Below, piece after piece: positions 8,152 through 17,165 of a stretch of 64,000 nucleotides of DNA. Made by a program: the position numbers and the translations under genes. Numbering within the stretch: position 1 is the first letter of the stretch; each line of letters opens with the position of its first letter. The DNA lies in NCBI GenBank assembly GCA_001784175.1, contig MFPR01000028.1, forward strand, positions 193,606 to 257,605. Reading direction: 5' to 3'. Below the pieces are notes generated by a model. It saw only the letters and a list, made by a program, of their open reading frames with translations, did not search any database and was not told the origin of the DNA. The stretch comes from Candidatus Lindowbacteria bacterium RIFCSPLOWO2_12_FULL_62_27. Its GTDB lineage: Bacteria; Lindowbacteria; 2-12-FULL-62-27.

Positions 8152-11100
8152 TGGCCCTGCTGCGAGTCCTGATGGCGTCGATTGCGGTCGCGTTCGTGTT
8201 CATGACTGCGTTCGTCGGCGCGCCCGTTTGGGCGGATGACACGGCGAGCCTGTTCGGCCCGGTGCAGAAGACGACGCCGGGCGGGATGGGCCTGACGGCG
8301 ACGGTGGCCGACGGCGTCGCGGTCACGACGCCGACGCAGGCGGGCGCGTACTACTTCAAGATCAGCACAACGCTTGATTCGACCTACGCCCTGCGCACGG
8401 CGCTCAGTTCCTACGCCGCGCGCGTGGACACGATTCCGTACATCCGGCGGGTCGACACGATCTACAGCGACACGATCGGCCTCACGAGCGAGAACGTCGC
8501 GAGCGATCCGCTCAAGGACACGGGGCGGACCATCTTCAAGGGCGACACCGCGACCTACATCCTGGCGCTGACGAACCTCGGCAACTCGACCGATTCGATC
8601 GGCCTCGTGATCGACACCGCCACCGTCGACAGCTACGCCGGCGTGAACTTCGACACGATCCCGAACTGGTCCGCGCACTACTACGACTCGCGCGGCGTCC
8701 TCATCGGCAAGGCCTCCGGCCTGGACCGCGACACGGTCTTCATCCGCCTGTCGGCCGGCAAGTCGGAGACGGTCACGGTCAGGATCTACAGCGACTCGGC
8801 CGCCTGGGACACATCGTCCATTCAGCTTACGCTCGGGGCGTTTGCGGCGAACGGCAACCGGTACAAGTTCGCGGTTCGGGCCTACCGCGGATTCACGGGC
8901 GACACGTTCGGCGGGGATGGGCACGACTCGATCACGCTGTATGTGAAACTCAAGGCGACGACGGTCCTGCGCGTCGCCCGCGCCGACACGGCGCTGTCCG
9001 TGTCGCTCGGCAGTCACGCGTCGGACGCGAACATCACCGACACGCAGCATTTCGTGCCGGGCGCGATCGTGGTGCGGACGATCTGGTTTGACAACGACGA
9101 CAGCTCGCCGGTCGACACGCAGGTGGTGGTCGAAGACTGGATCGACACGCGGTTCCTGCAGTTCAGCAGCGCCGGCGCCGGGGCCTTGGGCGCGGGCCAG
9201 ACCGCCGCGTCGGGCGCGCTCGTCGCCGGCCAGTACGGAAACATCTTCGTCGACAGCGGCATGCCGAACAACATGACCGGCGCCACTCAGATCGACGTCC
9301 GCGTTGAATATCTAACCGGCGCCGGCTGGACGCAGCTTACGCAGGCGATTCCGGCGTCGAGCGTCGGGCGGCTGCGCTGGACGATCACGCGCGTCGCCGG
9401 GACGGGGGCGCTGGTCGGCGCGACGAACGGCGACGGCGCGCTGGCGATCGATGCGGCGCCGGCGGCCTTCGGCGCGGCCACCGATTCCGACATGGGGTAC
9501 GTCCGGTACTCGGTCGTGATCCGGAGCGACAGCAGCGCGGCGAAGGGTCCGGGGCGGCCGGAGTCGGGGGTTCTCGTCGGCATCAATCCGTCGGCCGCCG
9601 GGTTCGACTCGGCCTTCATCGAGCCTGACACGAAGGGTCTGAGCGCGCGGACAACCTTTGTGTCCGCACTGCTCGCCGAGTATCTGCCGAACGTCGACAT
9701 CGTGCCGGAGACGCTGTCGGCCCAGAAGATCCAGCAGACCGCCGGCGACACGTTCTACTTCCCGCACCGGATTGGCAGCCACGGCAACGCGCCCGACAGC
9801 TTCGCGGTGAGCGGCACGACCACGATCGACGCCATCGGCGGCCGGGTCACGTTCCTGCTTGACATCGGCAACGCCGGGTCGTTTGACGGATTCGAGCCGA
9901 AGCTCGATACCTTCACGCTCAACGGGTCGATGACCGACTCGAAGGACGTCCTGGTCGCCGTGTTTGTGCCCGCGGGATACTCCGGCCATGACACCGCCTA
10001 TCTGCGGGTGGCGTCGGTCCGGAACCGCGCGTTCTACGACACGGGCACGGACGTGTTCCGGGTGGTCGGCGCATCGCAGGTGGCGCCGGACACGGCCCAG
10101 CCGCAGACGGTGGGATCGGGCGATTCGGTCTCGTTCACGTTCTTCCTGAACGTTCCGCCGACGGAGGACACGATCATCCTCGTTCTGGATTCGCCGCCGC
10201 TTGGCGGCCCGGCAGCCGACTCGGTCGTCATCACGATTACCGAGTCCGGTACCGTGAAAGTGTCGGACAGTTCGGTCACGGTGACGCTCGATACGACCAC
10301 CGGCCAGCTCACGATCACGTTCACGGAAACGCCGCGGTCCGACACGTACGTGTGGCAGGTGACGGTCCAGGAGACGGACAGCGGCTCGATCAAGGTCACG
10401 TTCAGTGACAGCGGCCAGTTCATCATCGACACCGTGCCGCCGTTCGTCACGGACACGAACCCGGCCCGGCTGTTCATTGTGGACACCACGCTGGTGGGCG
10501 CCGAGACGACGATCAGCATCCGGATCATGGATACGGCCCTCGGCGACACGACGACCGGGATCGATTCGCTCGTCATCACGATCCTTGACACGGCCGGCAC
10601 GGTGGTCCGGGTCGACACGATCGACGCCTACACGCTGTATCAGTTCCCGTTCGACACGAGCGGCGCCTTTACCGTGCAGGTCGTCGCGATCGACAACGCC
10701 GGCAACACCGTGGCCCTGCCCGACTCGCTGCCGGTCGTGATCCCGGTCAAGCGCGTGATCGACCTCGTGGCCGCCGACAAGTTCAGCGCGGAGGAGAAGG
10801 ACGACGTGGCGAAGGGCCTGACGGCGCAGGGGATTGTGCGGGTGAAGGATCCGGGCGCGAACAAGGACGGGACGAGCTTCGACCGGATCGAAGTCACCAT
10901 CCTCTCGGACGCCGACCTCATCGGATTCACGCTGCAGCTCGACGAGACGTCGATCAACAGCGGGATGTTCCAGGGGACGCTTGGATTCACCAACGGCGTC
11001 ACCAACGCCAACGCGAAGAAGATCAAGGTCCGCGACGGCAGCGTCATCACCGCCAAGTATGACGCGGATGGCAGCGCCGGGCCGGTCGTGTTCATCGCGG

Positions 11101-11426
11101 ACCAGATCGCGTGGCAGGGCGAGGTCATCAAGGATCTGGACCGCGTGCGGACGTGGCCCAATCCGTACAACCAGTTGACCGATCCGTGCGCCTACTTCCA
11201 CAACCTCCCGTCGGATCCGCACATGACGATCGAGCTCTACAACCTGAACGGCGAGATCGTCATGACGCTGCGGGTCGGCCAGGAGATCACCCACTCGGCG
11301 AACCAGAACCTCGGATGCTGGGACGGTCGGAACAGCCGCGGCCAGATGGTGTCCAGCGGCACGTACATTTACCTCGTGCGGTCGAGCGCCGGCACGAAGG
11401 TCGGAAAGATGACGATAGTGCACTAA
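8148..11426 (+). CDS. Large secreted DUF11/Ig-like protein with FlgD-like C-terminal tail
   Basis: A 1092-residue exported protein. The ATG at 8148 overlaps the preceding stop; the signal peptide ends near GAPVWA-DDTAS. Residues up to about 460 parallel the upstream paralog, including DTQHFVPGAIVVRTIWFDND and an internal GYVRYSVVIR, where the paralog terminates. Beyond that come several Ig-like beta modules full of Asp-Thr pairs, for example PPFVTDTNPARLF. The final 90 residues form a FlgD-like/gliding-type tail: WPNPYNQL, IELYNLNGEIV, LGCWDGRNSRGQMVSSGTY and a closing GKMTIVH. Tails of this form are common on surface or secreted proteins of uncultured diderms and may anchor or sort them. No enzyme motif is visible. 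A start inside the previous gene is possible in frame but would lose the signal peptide. Confidence 0.85.
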   Translation: MMALLRVLMASIAVAFVFMTAFVGAPVWADDTASLFGPVQKTTPGGMGLTATVADGVAVTTPTQAGAYYFKISTTLDSTYALRTALSSYAARVDTIPYIRRVDTIYSDTIGLTSENVASDPLKDTGRTIFKGDTATYILALTNLGNSTDSIGLVIDTATVDSYAGVNFDTIPNWSAHYYDSRGVLIGKASGLDRDTVFIRLSAGKSETVTVRIYSDSAAWDTSSIQLTLGAFAANGNRYKFAVRAYRGFTGDTFGGDGHDSITLYVKLKATTVLRVARADTALSVSLGSHASDANITDTQHFVPGAIVVRTIWFDNDDSSPVDTQVVVEDWIDTRFLQFSSAGAGALGAGQTAASGALVAGQYGNIFVDSGMPNNMTGATQIDVRVEYLTGAGWTQLTQAIPASSVGRLRWTITRVAGTGALVGATNGDGALAIDAAPAAFGAATDSDMGYVRYSVVIRSDSSAAKGPGRPESGVLVGINPSAAGFDSAFIEPDTKGLSARTTFVSALLAEYLPNVDIVPETLSAQKIQQTAGDTFYFPHRIGSHGNAPDSFAVSGTTTIDAIGGRVTFLLDIGNAGSFDGFEPKLDTFTLNGSMTDSKDVLVAVFVPAGYSGHDTAYLRVASVRNRAFYDTGTDVFRVVGASQVAPDTAQPQTVGSGDSVSFTFFLNVPPTEDTIILVLDSPPLGGPAADSVVITITESGTVKVSDSSVTVTLDTTTGQLTITFTETPRSDTYVWQVTVQETDSGSIKVTFSDSGQFIIDTVPPFVTDTNPARLFIVDTTLVGAETTISIRIMDTALGDTTTGIDSLVITILDTAGTVVRVDTIDAYTLYQFPFDTSGAFTVQVVAIDNAGNTVALPDSLPVVIPVKRVIDLVAADKFSAEEKDDVAKGLTAQGIVRVKDPGANKDGTSFDRIEVTILSDADLIGFTLQLDETSINSGMFQGTLGFTNGVTNANAKKIKVRDGSVITAKYDADGSAGPVVFIADQIAWQGEVIKDLDRVRTWPNPYNQLTDPCAYFHNLPSDPHMTIELYNLNGEIVMTLRVGQEITHSANQNLGCWDGRNSRGQMVSSGTYIYLVRSSAGTKVGKMTIVH

Positions 11427-11479
11427 TGCCCGCTTGGAGCGGGATAGATCGGGCCAGGAAAACGAAAGAGGTGATGTGT

Positions 11480-12985
11480 ATGAACCAGGGGAAGAAGTTG
11501 AAAGGGGCACTGAGGGAGTACGGCCTGCTGTGGACGTACTATCTCCTTGTATTAACAGTGCTGATTGTCGCGTCGCGGCCGGCGATGGGGGCGTCGACCG
11601 GCACGACGGGCGCGCCGTTTCTGAAGATTTCGGTCGGGTCCCGGCCGGCGGCGATGGGGTCGGCCTACACGGCCGTGGCGGAGGAGCCGTATGCGCTCCA
11701 TTACAACCCCGCGTCGATCGGCCACATGGACCGGTGGGACCTGTCGGCCATGCACCAGGACCAGTTCGGCGAGGTGAGCTTCGACTATTTCGGGCTTGCC
11801 GCGCCCGCGATCAAGAACCGTTCCGGCTGGGGGATGTCGTTCGTCCGCATGGCGGTGGACGACTTCTCCCGGACGGAACTGGACGACGGCGTCAAGTTCA
11901 CGAACGCGGACATGGCGCTGACGGCGACGTATGCGCACCGGATCTTCAAGCCGCTCAGCTTGGGCGTGAGCGGCAAGCTGATCAAGCAGACGCTGGCGCA
12001 GTACACGGCGAACGGCTGGGCCGTGGATTTTGGAGCGCATCTCAAAGTGAACCCGCGCCTGTCCCTGGGCGCGTCCATTATGAATATCGGCCCCGACATC
12101 ACCTTCATCGCGATCGGCGATCCCCTGCCGACGACCCTCCGCGCGGGCGGCGCATTGAAGCTCCTGCCGCGGGGAAACCTCCTGGCCACGATGGATTACT
12201 GGATGCCGAAAGACGACGCGAAGGGATTCGGCATGGGCGTCGAGTATCGTCCGAGCCGGTTTCTGGCGTTTCGCGGCGGCTATCAACTTGGCACGTCGTT
12301 CCGCGGATTCAACGCGTCCTCTTTTGGATTGACCTTTGATTTTGACAATTTCGGAATCGAATACGCGTTTGTTCCGCGCGAGAAGCTGGGCGACGTGCAT
12401 CGCGCGGGTCTGAACGTTTCGTTTGGCGGGAAGAAGCCGGAAGTCATCGCGCAGCGGAAGCGGGATGTGCGCCGGAAGGAAACCGTGCGGCGCCCGCAGC
12501 GCGAGCCGGCCGTTCAGTCGGTGTCGGTGCGCGCGGAGAAAGCGCCGGCGCCGAGCGTGCCGGTGGCGGCGCCGGTGGCCGCGCCGGTTGAGCAAGAGGT
12601 ACCGGCGTGGAAGAGCGTGCTGGCGGAGAGCGGAGAAGGAACGTGGGCGGTGGCGGCGCAAGAGGAAAGATCGGCGAAGGAATCAGCGCCGGCAGAGGCG
12701 CCTGTCTCACCGGCGCCGGCGCAGGAGGAAAGGCCGGCATCGGCGTCCACGGAAGCGATCGTTCAGGAGAAACTCTCGATCGCATCAGGGCTGCTCCGGG
12801 ATCAGCGGTATGAAGAGGCGGTGGCGATCATTCGCAGCGGACTGAAGGAAGATCCTCGGAACGTCCCGCTCTGGTACCTGCTGTCGGAGAGTCTGTACAA
12901 AATCGGCGAGTATGACGAGGCGATGGAAGCGGTGAACAGGGCGCTGACCCTGATTCACAGCGGACGGGGTGGCATAGCTCCATAA
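11480..12985 (+). CDS. PorV/PorQ-like outer-membrane barrel protein with TPR tail
   Basis: A 501-residue protein. ATG 11480 follows AAAGAGGTG. The signal peptide ends around RPAMGA. Residues 30-330 show the PorV/PorQ hallmark: APFLKISVGSRPAAMGSAYT, ALHYNPASIG, then alternating strands such as GLTFDFDNFGIEYAFVP. A Pro/Ala/Glu-rich linker (about 340-425) joins a C-terminal TPR-like pair (LRDQRYEEAVAIIRSGLKED, KIGEYDEAMEAVNRAL). PorV proteins of type IX secretion systems shuttle substrates at the outer membrane. The rest of that system is not in the window, so only a barrel-scaffold role is inferred. It sits 53 bases after the FlgD-tailed protein gene, probably in one operon, which fits an export or anchoring partner. 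Confidence 0.8.
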   Translation: MNQGKKLKGALREYGLLWTYYLLVLTVLIVASRPAMGASTGTTGAPFLKISVGSRPAAMGSAYTAVAEEPYALHYNPASIGHMDRWDLSAMHQDQFGEVSFDYFGLAAPAIKNRSGWGMSFVRMAVDDFSRTELDDGVKFTNADMALTATYAHRIFKPLSLGVSGKLIKQTLAQYTANGWAVDFGAHLKVNPRLSLGASIMNIGPDITFIAIGDPLPTTLRAGGALKLLPRGNLLATMDYWMPKDDAKGFGMGVEYRPSRFLAFRGGYQLGTSFRGFNASSFGLTFDFDNFGIEYAFVPREKLGDVHRAGLNVSFGGKKPEVIAQRKRDVRRKETVRRPQREPAVQSVSVRAEKAPAPSVPVAAPVAAPVEQEVPAWKSVLAESGEGTWAVAAQEERSAKESAPAEAPVSPAPAQEERPASASTEAIVQEKLSIASGLLRDQRYEEAVAIIRSGLKEDPRNVPLWYLLSESLYKIGEYDEAMEAVNRALTLIHSGRGGIAP

Positions 12986-13263
12986 GCTCAAGAGTTCAGA
13001 ACTAAGTACTCGAAGCTTTCTTCGAAGAGAAGAAAGATCGCGGAAAAAAACGTTTTCGATGAGGTGGGTCATAAAGAAGCAGGGGTGGGTAAAAAAGATG
13101 AAGTGGGACCAGTAGAAAGTGGGAAATTCGTAAGGAGGTGGTGGATCAAGGGTAAGTGAGGTTCGGTAGAGTGGGTTCCAGAAAAAGGCGGTAAGCTGAT
13201 CTTCAGGAAAAAAGCAACTTCCTGAAGGCGTGGTAATTATATCCCATCTGTCAAAGATTTTCA
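12986..13263. other. Intergenic region, hairpins and G-rich direct motifs, no gene
   Basis: A perfect 8-bp hairpin with a five-base loop (CTTTCTTC-GAAGA-GAAGAAAG, 13016-13036) follows the PorV-like gene and could end its transcript, although no U-run follows. From 13060 to 13150 there are several GTGGGT-type motifs reminiscent of the repeats at 1858. A further hairpin (TTCAGGAA ... TTCCTGAA) lies near 13203-13227. I see no supported coding sequence. Confidence 0.5.
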
Positions 13264-13292
13264 TTGACAGAGGCTGTTTCCAACTGTATAAT
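13264..13292 (+). promoter_or_regulatory. Perfect sigma-70 consensus promoter
   Basis: TTGACA at 13264-13269 and TATAAT at 13287-13292 are separated by exactly 17 bases. Both hexamers match the consensus completely. Transcription would start near 13299, leaving a leader of about 375 bases before the GTG at 13675. The -35 box is also one arm of a small inverted repeat (CTGTCA ... TTGACAG). Confidence 0.75.
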
Positions 13293-13298
13293 TTGGGA

Positions 13299-13674
13299 AC
13301 GGGATACGATTATAGGCACATAAGGCTGAAAAGTGAATTTCAGCCCGAAAGTTAAAAAATTTTTTGGAGCGAAACGTCATGATCGAAATGAAAACAGAAG
13401 TCGAAAGTCAAACAGATACGAACGAGGTCGAAGCGGTTGTTCAGGATCGTCGCACCGTTTTGGCGCAGGCCATCGGGCGCACTACGGCCGGCCCGGCCTG
13501 CGATAAACCCGCAAGACCGAGTTCAACCACAGCGTGTGGCTATGCTCTACGCTCAAACACGCAGGGCGACCCTCCGATGGCCCGGAGCGAGATGGTTCCA
13601 ACCCATCCGGATTGCCTTATGAAGGGTAACTGAAGCAACGGCGGAAACGCCGAACAAAGAAGGAGGTCAACACG
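13299..13674 (+). promoter_or_regulatory. Long structured 5' leader with two-hairpin element copy B
   Basis: The predicted leader contains a perfect hairpin GGCTGAAA-AGTGAA-TTTCAGCC (about 13325-13346). The element shared with 5511-5584 follows, here in plus orientation: CGCAGGCC ... GGCCTGCG at 13464-13502, then GCGTGTGGC-TAT-GCTCTACGC at 13532-13552. Next is a GATGGTTCCAACCCATC-type hairpin (13591-13606). A GNRA hairpin CGGCG-GAAA-CGCCG lies just before the AAGGAGG ribosome binding site. A short frame from ATG 13379 to 13633 crosses these structures; it is not convincing as a protein. The arrangement suggests a cis-regulatory RNA, but no known riboswitch class was recognised. Confidence 0.5.
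13464..13552 (+). repeat. Two-hairpin element, copy B (plus orientation)
   Basis: A long hairpin (13464-13502) is followed by a 29-base spacer and a 21-base hairpin (13532-13552). The 21-base part and the arms of the first hairpin correspond to copy A at 5511-5584 read on the opposite strand. The order of the two hairpins is the same in both copies once oriented. Confidence 0.55.
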
Positions 13675-15297
13675 GTGGGGTGTTGGCGGAACAAGGTGGG
13701 GTTGAATTTCATAGTGGGGCTCGTTCTGGCCACGATGATCGTGTGCCCGGCCGAGGCCTATCCGCCGAACCAGACGGACACGTGGGCGGGCGCCACGAAC
13801 ATGGATTCGTCCATCATCAACGGCGTGCCCGCGGATCTGAACACATCGGCCGACAGTCTTCCCGGGCGATTGTTTGTGGGTTACACGAAAGGCAACGGCG
13901 TGCGGACGAGCGCCGCGCAGGCGGGAACGCAGAGCGACACGTATGTGTCCGACACGGTGCTGGGCGTTCCAACGGCCGAGCTGACGATCGAATGCATCTA
14001 CGACGTGGACAGCCGAAGCCGGCAGATCCTGCCGGGTCTGGAGGGATTTGGCGGGTTTTCCGGCGTATCGGGCGAAACGTACCCGCGGTGGCCGCTCCCG
14101 CTCGAAAGCGGGGACACCGTTCCCGTGGTGGACAGTCTCGCGATCGTGATGCTGGAGACCAACGACACTGCGGCCGTTCTCATCAACATATACAACACGA
14201 GCAACTATTCGTGTTCCTTCGTCATCCTCATTAATTTCCCCGACACGGATTTTCACGTTGGCCGGCCTCCGACCGGCGGGACCTACGACAGCGAGGAGGC
14301 GGTTTTGCTGGACAAGTTCATCGTGGGCTTGGGCGTGAATCCGGAGACGGGCGTGGGTCCCAACGGCCGGGTCGACAACATCACGACGGCGAGCAACGGC
14401 GGCTCGCCCGTCGTGGCGTATCCGCACGTGTTGAGCGTTCTGATCGCCGAGGAGGCCGAGACGTCCTTTTATCTGCGAATCGCCTCGGACACCAACGCCT
14501 TCGCGCGGGATTCGCTGTGCATCACGGTCTTGTGCATCGGCGACAGCGAGTACAACAGCGTGGCGTACGGCGGCCGGCGGCACACGCGGATCTGGGACGA
14601 CAGCGGGTACTTCGGCGACAACGACTCGCACTATGGCCGGGGCAGCTCGCAGGATTCGGTGTCGATCTGGGTCCTGGTGGCGACCGCGGTGGTGCGCGTG
14701 AAGAAGACCGACTCGATCTTCGCGCCCATCGGCTACCGGATGGCGGTGCAGGGCGGCGCGGGGACCGACACGAACGCGCGCGCGCGGGACACGGTGCCGG
14801 GCGCGACGATCGTGTACGAGATCACGTACGACAACGACGGCAACCGGCGCGCCGACAGCATCTTGATCATCGATTTTCTGGACAGCAACGTCGATTACAA
14901 CGTGGGCCCCTTCTACAACGCCAACGGCAGCGACTCGTTCTACTCGACGAACGGCGTCGACACCCGGATGACGCATGCGCGGTGGATGGCGGACAACGTC
15001 GACACGCAGGTGATCGTGGAGTTCAGCCGGCGGAACGCCATGGACGAGTTCATTCAGGAAACGACGATGCTGGTCCAGTCGACCGACTCGATCATGGACT
15101 CGGTGGCGGGCATCCGGATCCGGTGGTCCGTGGCGACGCTGAACGGATCGCTCAAGCGGGACCAGGCGGACGACGGCTCGTATTCGGGATCGGTCCTGGA
15201 CGATCTGACGACGGTGGACGGTTGTGCGATCACGACGGCGGCGTCGAGCGACAGCGGCGACTGCGGCCGGATCCGGTTTTCGGTGGTGATCCGGTAA
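13675..15297 (+). CDS. Secreted Asp/Thr-rich DUF11-type surface protein, divergent paralog
   Basis: A 540-residue exported protein starting at GTG 13675, eight bases after AGGAGG. The signal peptide ends near MIVCPAEA-YPPN. The order of conserved blocks is the same as in the 3835 and 15482 proteins: SDTYVSDTVLGVPTAEL, CSFVILINFPDTDFHVG, LLAEEAET-like LIAEEAET, HTRIWDDSGYFGDNDSHYG and VLVATAVVRVKKTDSIFAP. The DUF11 signature DTVPGATIVYEITYDNDGN lies near residue 375, and the C-terminus is GRIRFSVVIR. Sequence outside these blocks has diverged, so it is an older duplicate than the 3835/15482 pair. It is the gene served by the consensus promoter and long structured leader at 13264-13674. No enzymatic motif is visible. 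Confidence 0.85.
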   Translation: MGCWRNKVGLNFIVGLVLATMIVCPAEAYPPNQTDTWAGATNMDSSIINGVPADLNTSADSLPGRLFVGYTKGNGVRTSAAQAGTQSDTYVSDTVLGVPTAELTIECIYDVDSRSRQILPGLEGFGGFSGVSGETYPRWPLPLESGDTVPVVDSLAIVMLETNDTAAVLINIYNTSNYSCSFVILINFPDTDFHVGRPPTGGTYDSEEAVLLDKFIVGLGVNPETGVGPNGRVDNITTASNGGSPVVAYPHVLSVLIAEEAETSFYLRIASDTNAFARDSLCITVLCIGDSEYNSVAYGGRRHTRIWDDSGYFGDNDSHYGRGSSQDSVSIWVLVATAVVRVKKTDSIFAPIGYRMAVQGGAGTDTNARARDTVPGATIVYEITYDNDGNRRADSILIIDFLDSNVDYNVGPFYNANGSDSFYSTNGVDTRMTHARWMADNVDTQVIVEFSRRNAMDEFIQETTMLVQSTDSIMDSVAGIRIRWSVATLNGSLKRDQADDGSYSGSVLDDLTTVDGCAITTAASSDSGDCGRIRFSVVIR

Positions 15298-15361
15298 TGG
15301 CCTCATCTGAAACGGTGGAAGGAATTCTGAGCGGCACAGGAGTCACCGCAACAATGGGTCT

Positions 15362-15411
15362 CACACCCTCTCCCTCTCTGCGAATGAAGAGAGAGGTTGA
15401 GGGTGGAGGAC
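15362..15411. repeat. Degenerate palindromic repeat
   Basis: CACCCTCTCCCTCTCTGCG followed by AATGAAGAGAGAGGTTGAGG is a decayed copy of the palindrome seen in priA. It lies between two surface-protein genes. A separate perfect hairpin (TACGGCGA-TTT-TCGCCGTA, 15434-15452) follows it, upstream of the next gene. Confidence 0.6.
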
Positions 15412-15481
15412 TTTTCGATAGATCGAAATGGGTTACGGCGATTTTCGCCGTAGCAGAAGTCTGAATCAGGGGGTTAGAGGT

Positions 15482-17125
15482 ATGAAACCGATTGTAAAAG
15501 GGTTGATTTTGGCGGCGTTTCTTGCGGGGGTTTTGGCGGCGTTCATGGCCACACCGGCCATGGCATGGTATGACGCTGACACGGCATCCCGTGTGGACAC
15601 TTCGTATACCGCCACGGACATCGACACGAGCATTATCAACGGTATCCCCGGTGACGGTCTGGAAGGCACCGATGATACACAGGCCGGACGTTTGTGGGTT
15701 CGCTATGTCAAGACCAATGGGCAGTTGACCAGCGCCCAGAAGACGAGTACGCAGTATGACACGTACACGTCCGACACGGTGCTGGGCGTGCCGACGGGCA
15801 TGCTGAGCATTCTGTGGGCCTATGACAACGACAGCCGACAGCGACAGTTCGCTCCGCCTTTGGAGGGCTTTACCGGCTGGGTCGGCAACAACACGAAGAT
15901 GGAGAAACTGCCGCGTGACACGCAGTGGGGGCTGCCGGAGAGCGGCGAAACCGTGCCGTTGGATGACCAACTCTGCTTTTTGGTCATTGAAACCGCCGAC
16001 ACCGGGTCCGTCAAGCTCAACATTGTCAACACCAGCAACTACGCCTGTTCGTTCGTCCTGCTGGTCAACTTCCCGGACACCGATTTCAACGTAGGCCAGG
16101 TTCCGCAGGGCGCCACATGGGGCACAGAGGGATCGAGCCTTCGGGACCGGTTTCTCGTCAGCATCGGCGAGAGTGCCGACACCAGCTTGGGCCTGAACGG
16201 CGCTTCCCGGGACACCATCTCGACGGAAGGGACCGTCGTGCGGGTCCAGCCCCACATTCTCGGCGCGCTCCTGGCGGAAGAAGCGGAGACGCAACTCTGG
16301 TTGCGATTCGCCGCTGACACGACCGCCAGCGCCCGGGATTCGCTCAGCATCACCGTCCAGCTCATTGGTGACACGGAATATGGCGGCGTTCAGTGGGGCA
16401 CGCTTCGCCACACCCGGATCTGGCACGACAGCGGGTACTACGGCGACAACGACACCCACTACGGCGAGGGCGGTTCCTCGGACTCGGTGTCGGTTTTTGT
16501 GTTGGTGGCGACCGCGATCGTGCGTGTCAAGAAGACCGACACGGTCTTCGCCCCGACGAGTTACGTTCGTGCCACCGCGGCCGCAATCTTCGGAGACACG
16601 ACCTCGCGCGAGCACGACACCGTGCCGGGTGCGACGATCCTTTACGAGATCACCTATGACAACGATGGAAACCGCCGAGCGGACACCATCGACATCATAG
16701 ACTTTCTCGACAGTAACGTCGACTTCAAGATCGACACGTTCAACGACCGGTGGGATTCGTCGTATTTCAACACCGGCGTGGACACGCGTATGACGCATGC
16801 GCGGCCCCGCAACAAGGACACGCTTGTTTACGTTTCGTTCAGTTTGCGCGGCACGCCGTCTGTGTTCGGCGAAACGCAGGTCAACTTTAACGCGATTGGC
16901 AACGGGAAATCCACCGTTGAGACGATCGCGGCCGTTCGGATTCGATGGAGCCCATCGGCGAACAACGACGGGTCCCTCAGGCGCGACCAGGTTGACGAGC
17001 CGGGGGGCAACTCGGCCGCCACGTGGGATCCGCTCGACAGGGTGGAGAGCTGCACCATTTTGACCAGCGCCAACAGCGACAGCGGCGACTGCGGCCGGAT
17101 CCGGTTCGCGGTGGTGATTCGGTAA
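15482..17125 (+). CDS. Secreted Asp/Thr-rich DUF11-type surface protein, copy 2
   Basis: A 547-residue exported protein. ATG 15482 is preceded by a purine-rich GGGGGTTAGAGG. The signal peptide ends near MATPAMA-WYDADT. It is almost the same protein as that at 3835. Long blocks are identical, for instance from the motif NDSRQRQFAPPLEGFTGW to NVGQVPQG and through the DUF11 region (DTVPGATILYEITYDNDGN). Shorter windows differ, such as residues after GSSLRDRF and after NVDF. It ends in GRIRFAVVIR. The mosaic of identity and difference suggests recent duplication followed by gene conversion. It is inferred to be a surface-exposed structural protein; there are no catalytic residues to report. Confidence 0.85.
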   Translation: MKPIVKGLILAAFLAGVLAAFMATPAMAWYDADTASRVDTSYTATDIDTSIINGIPGDGLEGTDDTQAGRLWVRYVKTNGQLTSAQKTSTQYDTYTSDTVLGVPTGMLSILWAYDNDSRQRQFAPPLEGFTGWVGNNTKMEKLPRDTQWGLPESGETVPLDDQLCFLVIETADTGSVKLNIVNTSNYACSFVLLVNFPDTDFNVGQVPQGATWGTEGSSLRDRFLVSIGESADTSLGLNGASRDTISTEGTVVRVQPHILGALLAEEAETQLWLRFAADTTASARDSLSITVQLIGDTEYGGVQWGTLRHTRIWHDSGYYGDNDTHYGEGGSSDSVSVFVLVATAIVRVKKTDTVFAPTSYVRATAAAIFGDTTSREHDTVPGATILYEITYDNDGNRRADTIDIIDFLDSNVDFKIDTFNDRWDSSYFNTGVDTRMTHARPRNKDTLVYVSFSLRGTPSVFGETQVNFNAIGNGKSTVETIAAVRIRWSPSANNDGSLRRDQVDEPGGNSAATWDPLDRVESCTILTSANSDSGDCGRIRFAVVIR

Positions 17126-17165
17126 GAGGCAGCGTGAAGAAAGGGGTGGTGTGATCGGGATGCTT

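Noticed and set aside
9312-11510. 732-residue antisense frame across the large DUF11 protein
   Set aside because: Same compositional artefact; no start context, and the sense protein has clear domains.
12785-13264. 159-residue minus-strand frame after the PorV-like gene
   Set aside because: Overlaps the 3' end of the plus gene and a repeat-rich stretch; no domain and odd composition.
13379-13633. Possible short protein in the structured leader
   Set aside because: The start region looks plausible for about 30 residues, but the rest is translated from hairpins shared with a non-coding region, and the ribosome site is weak.
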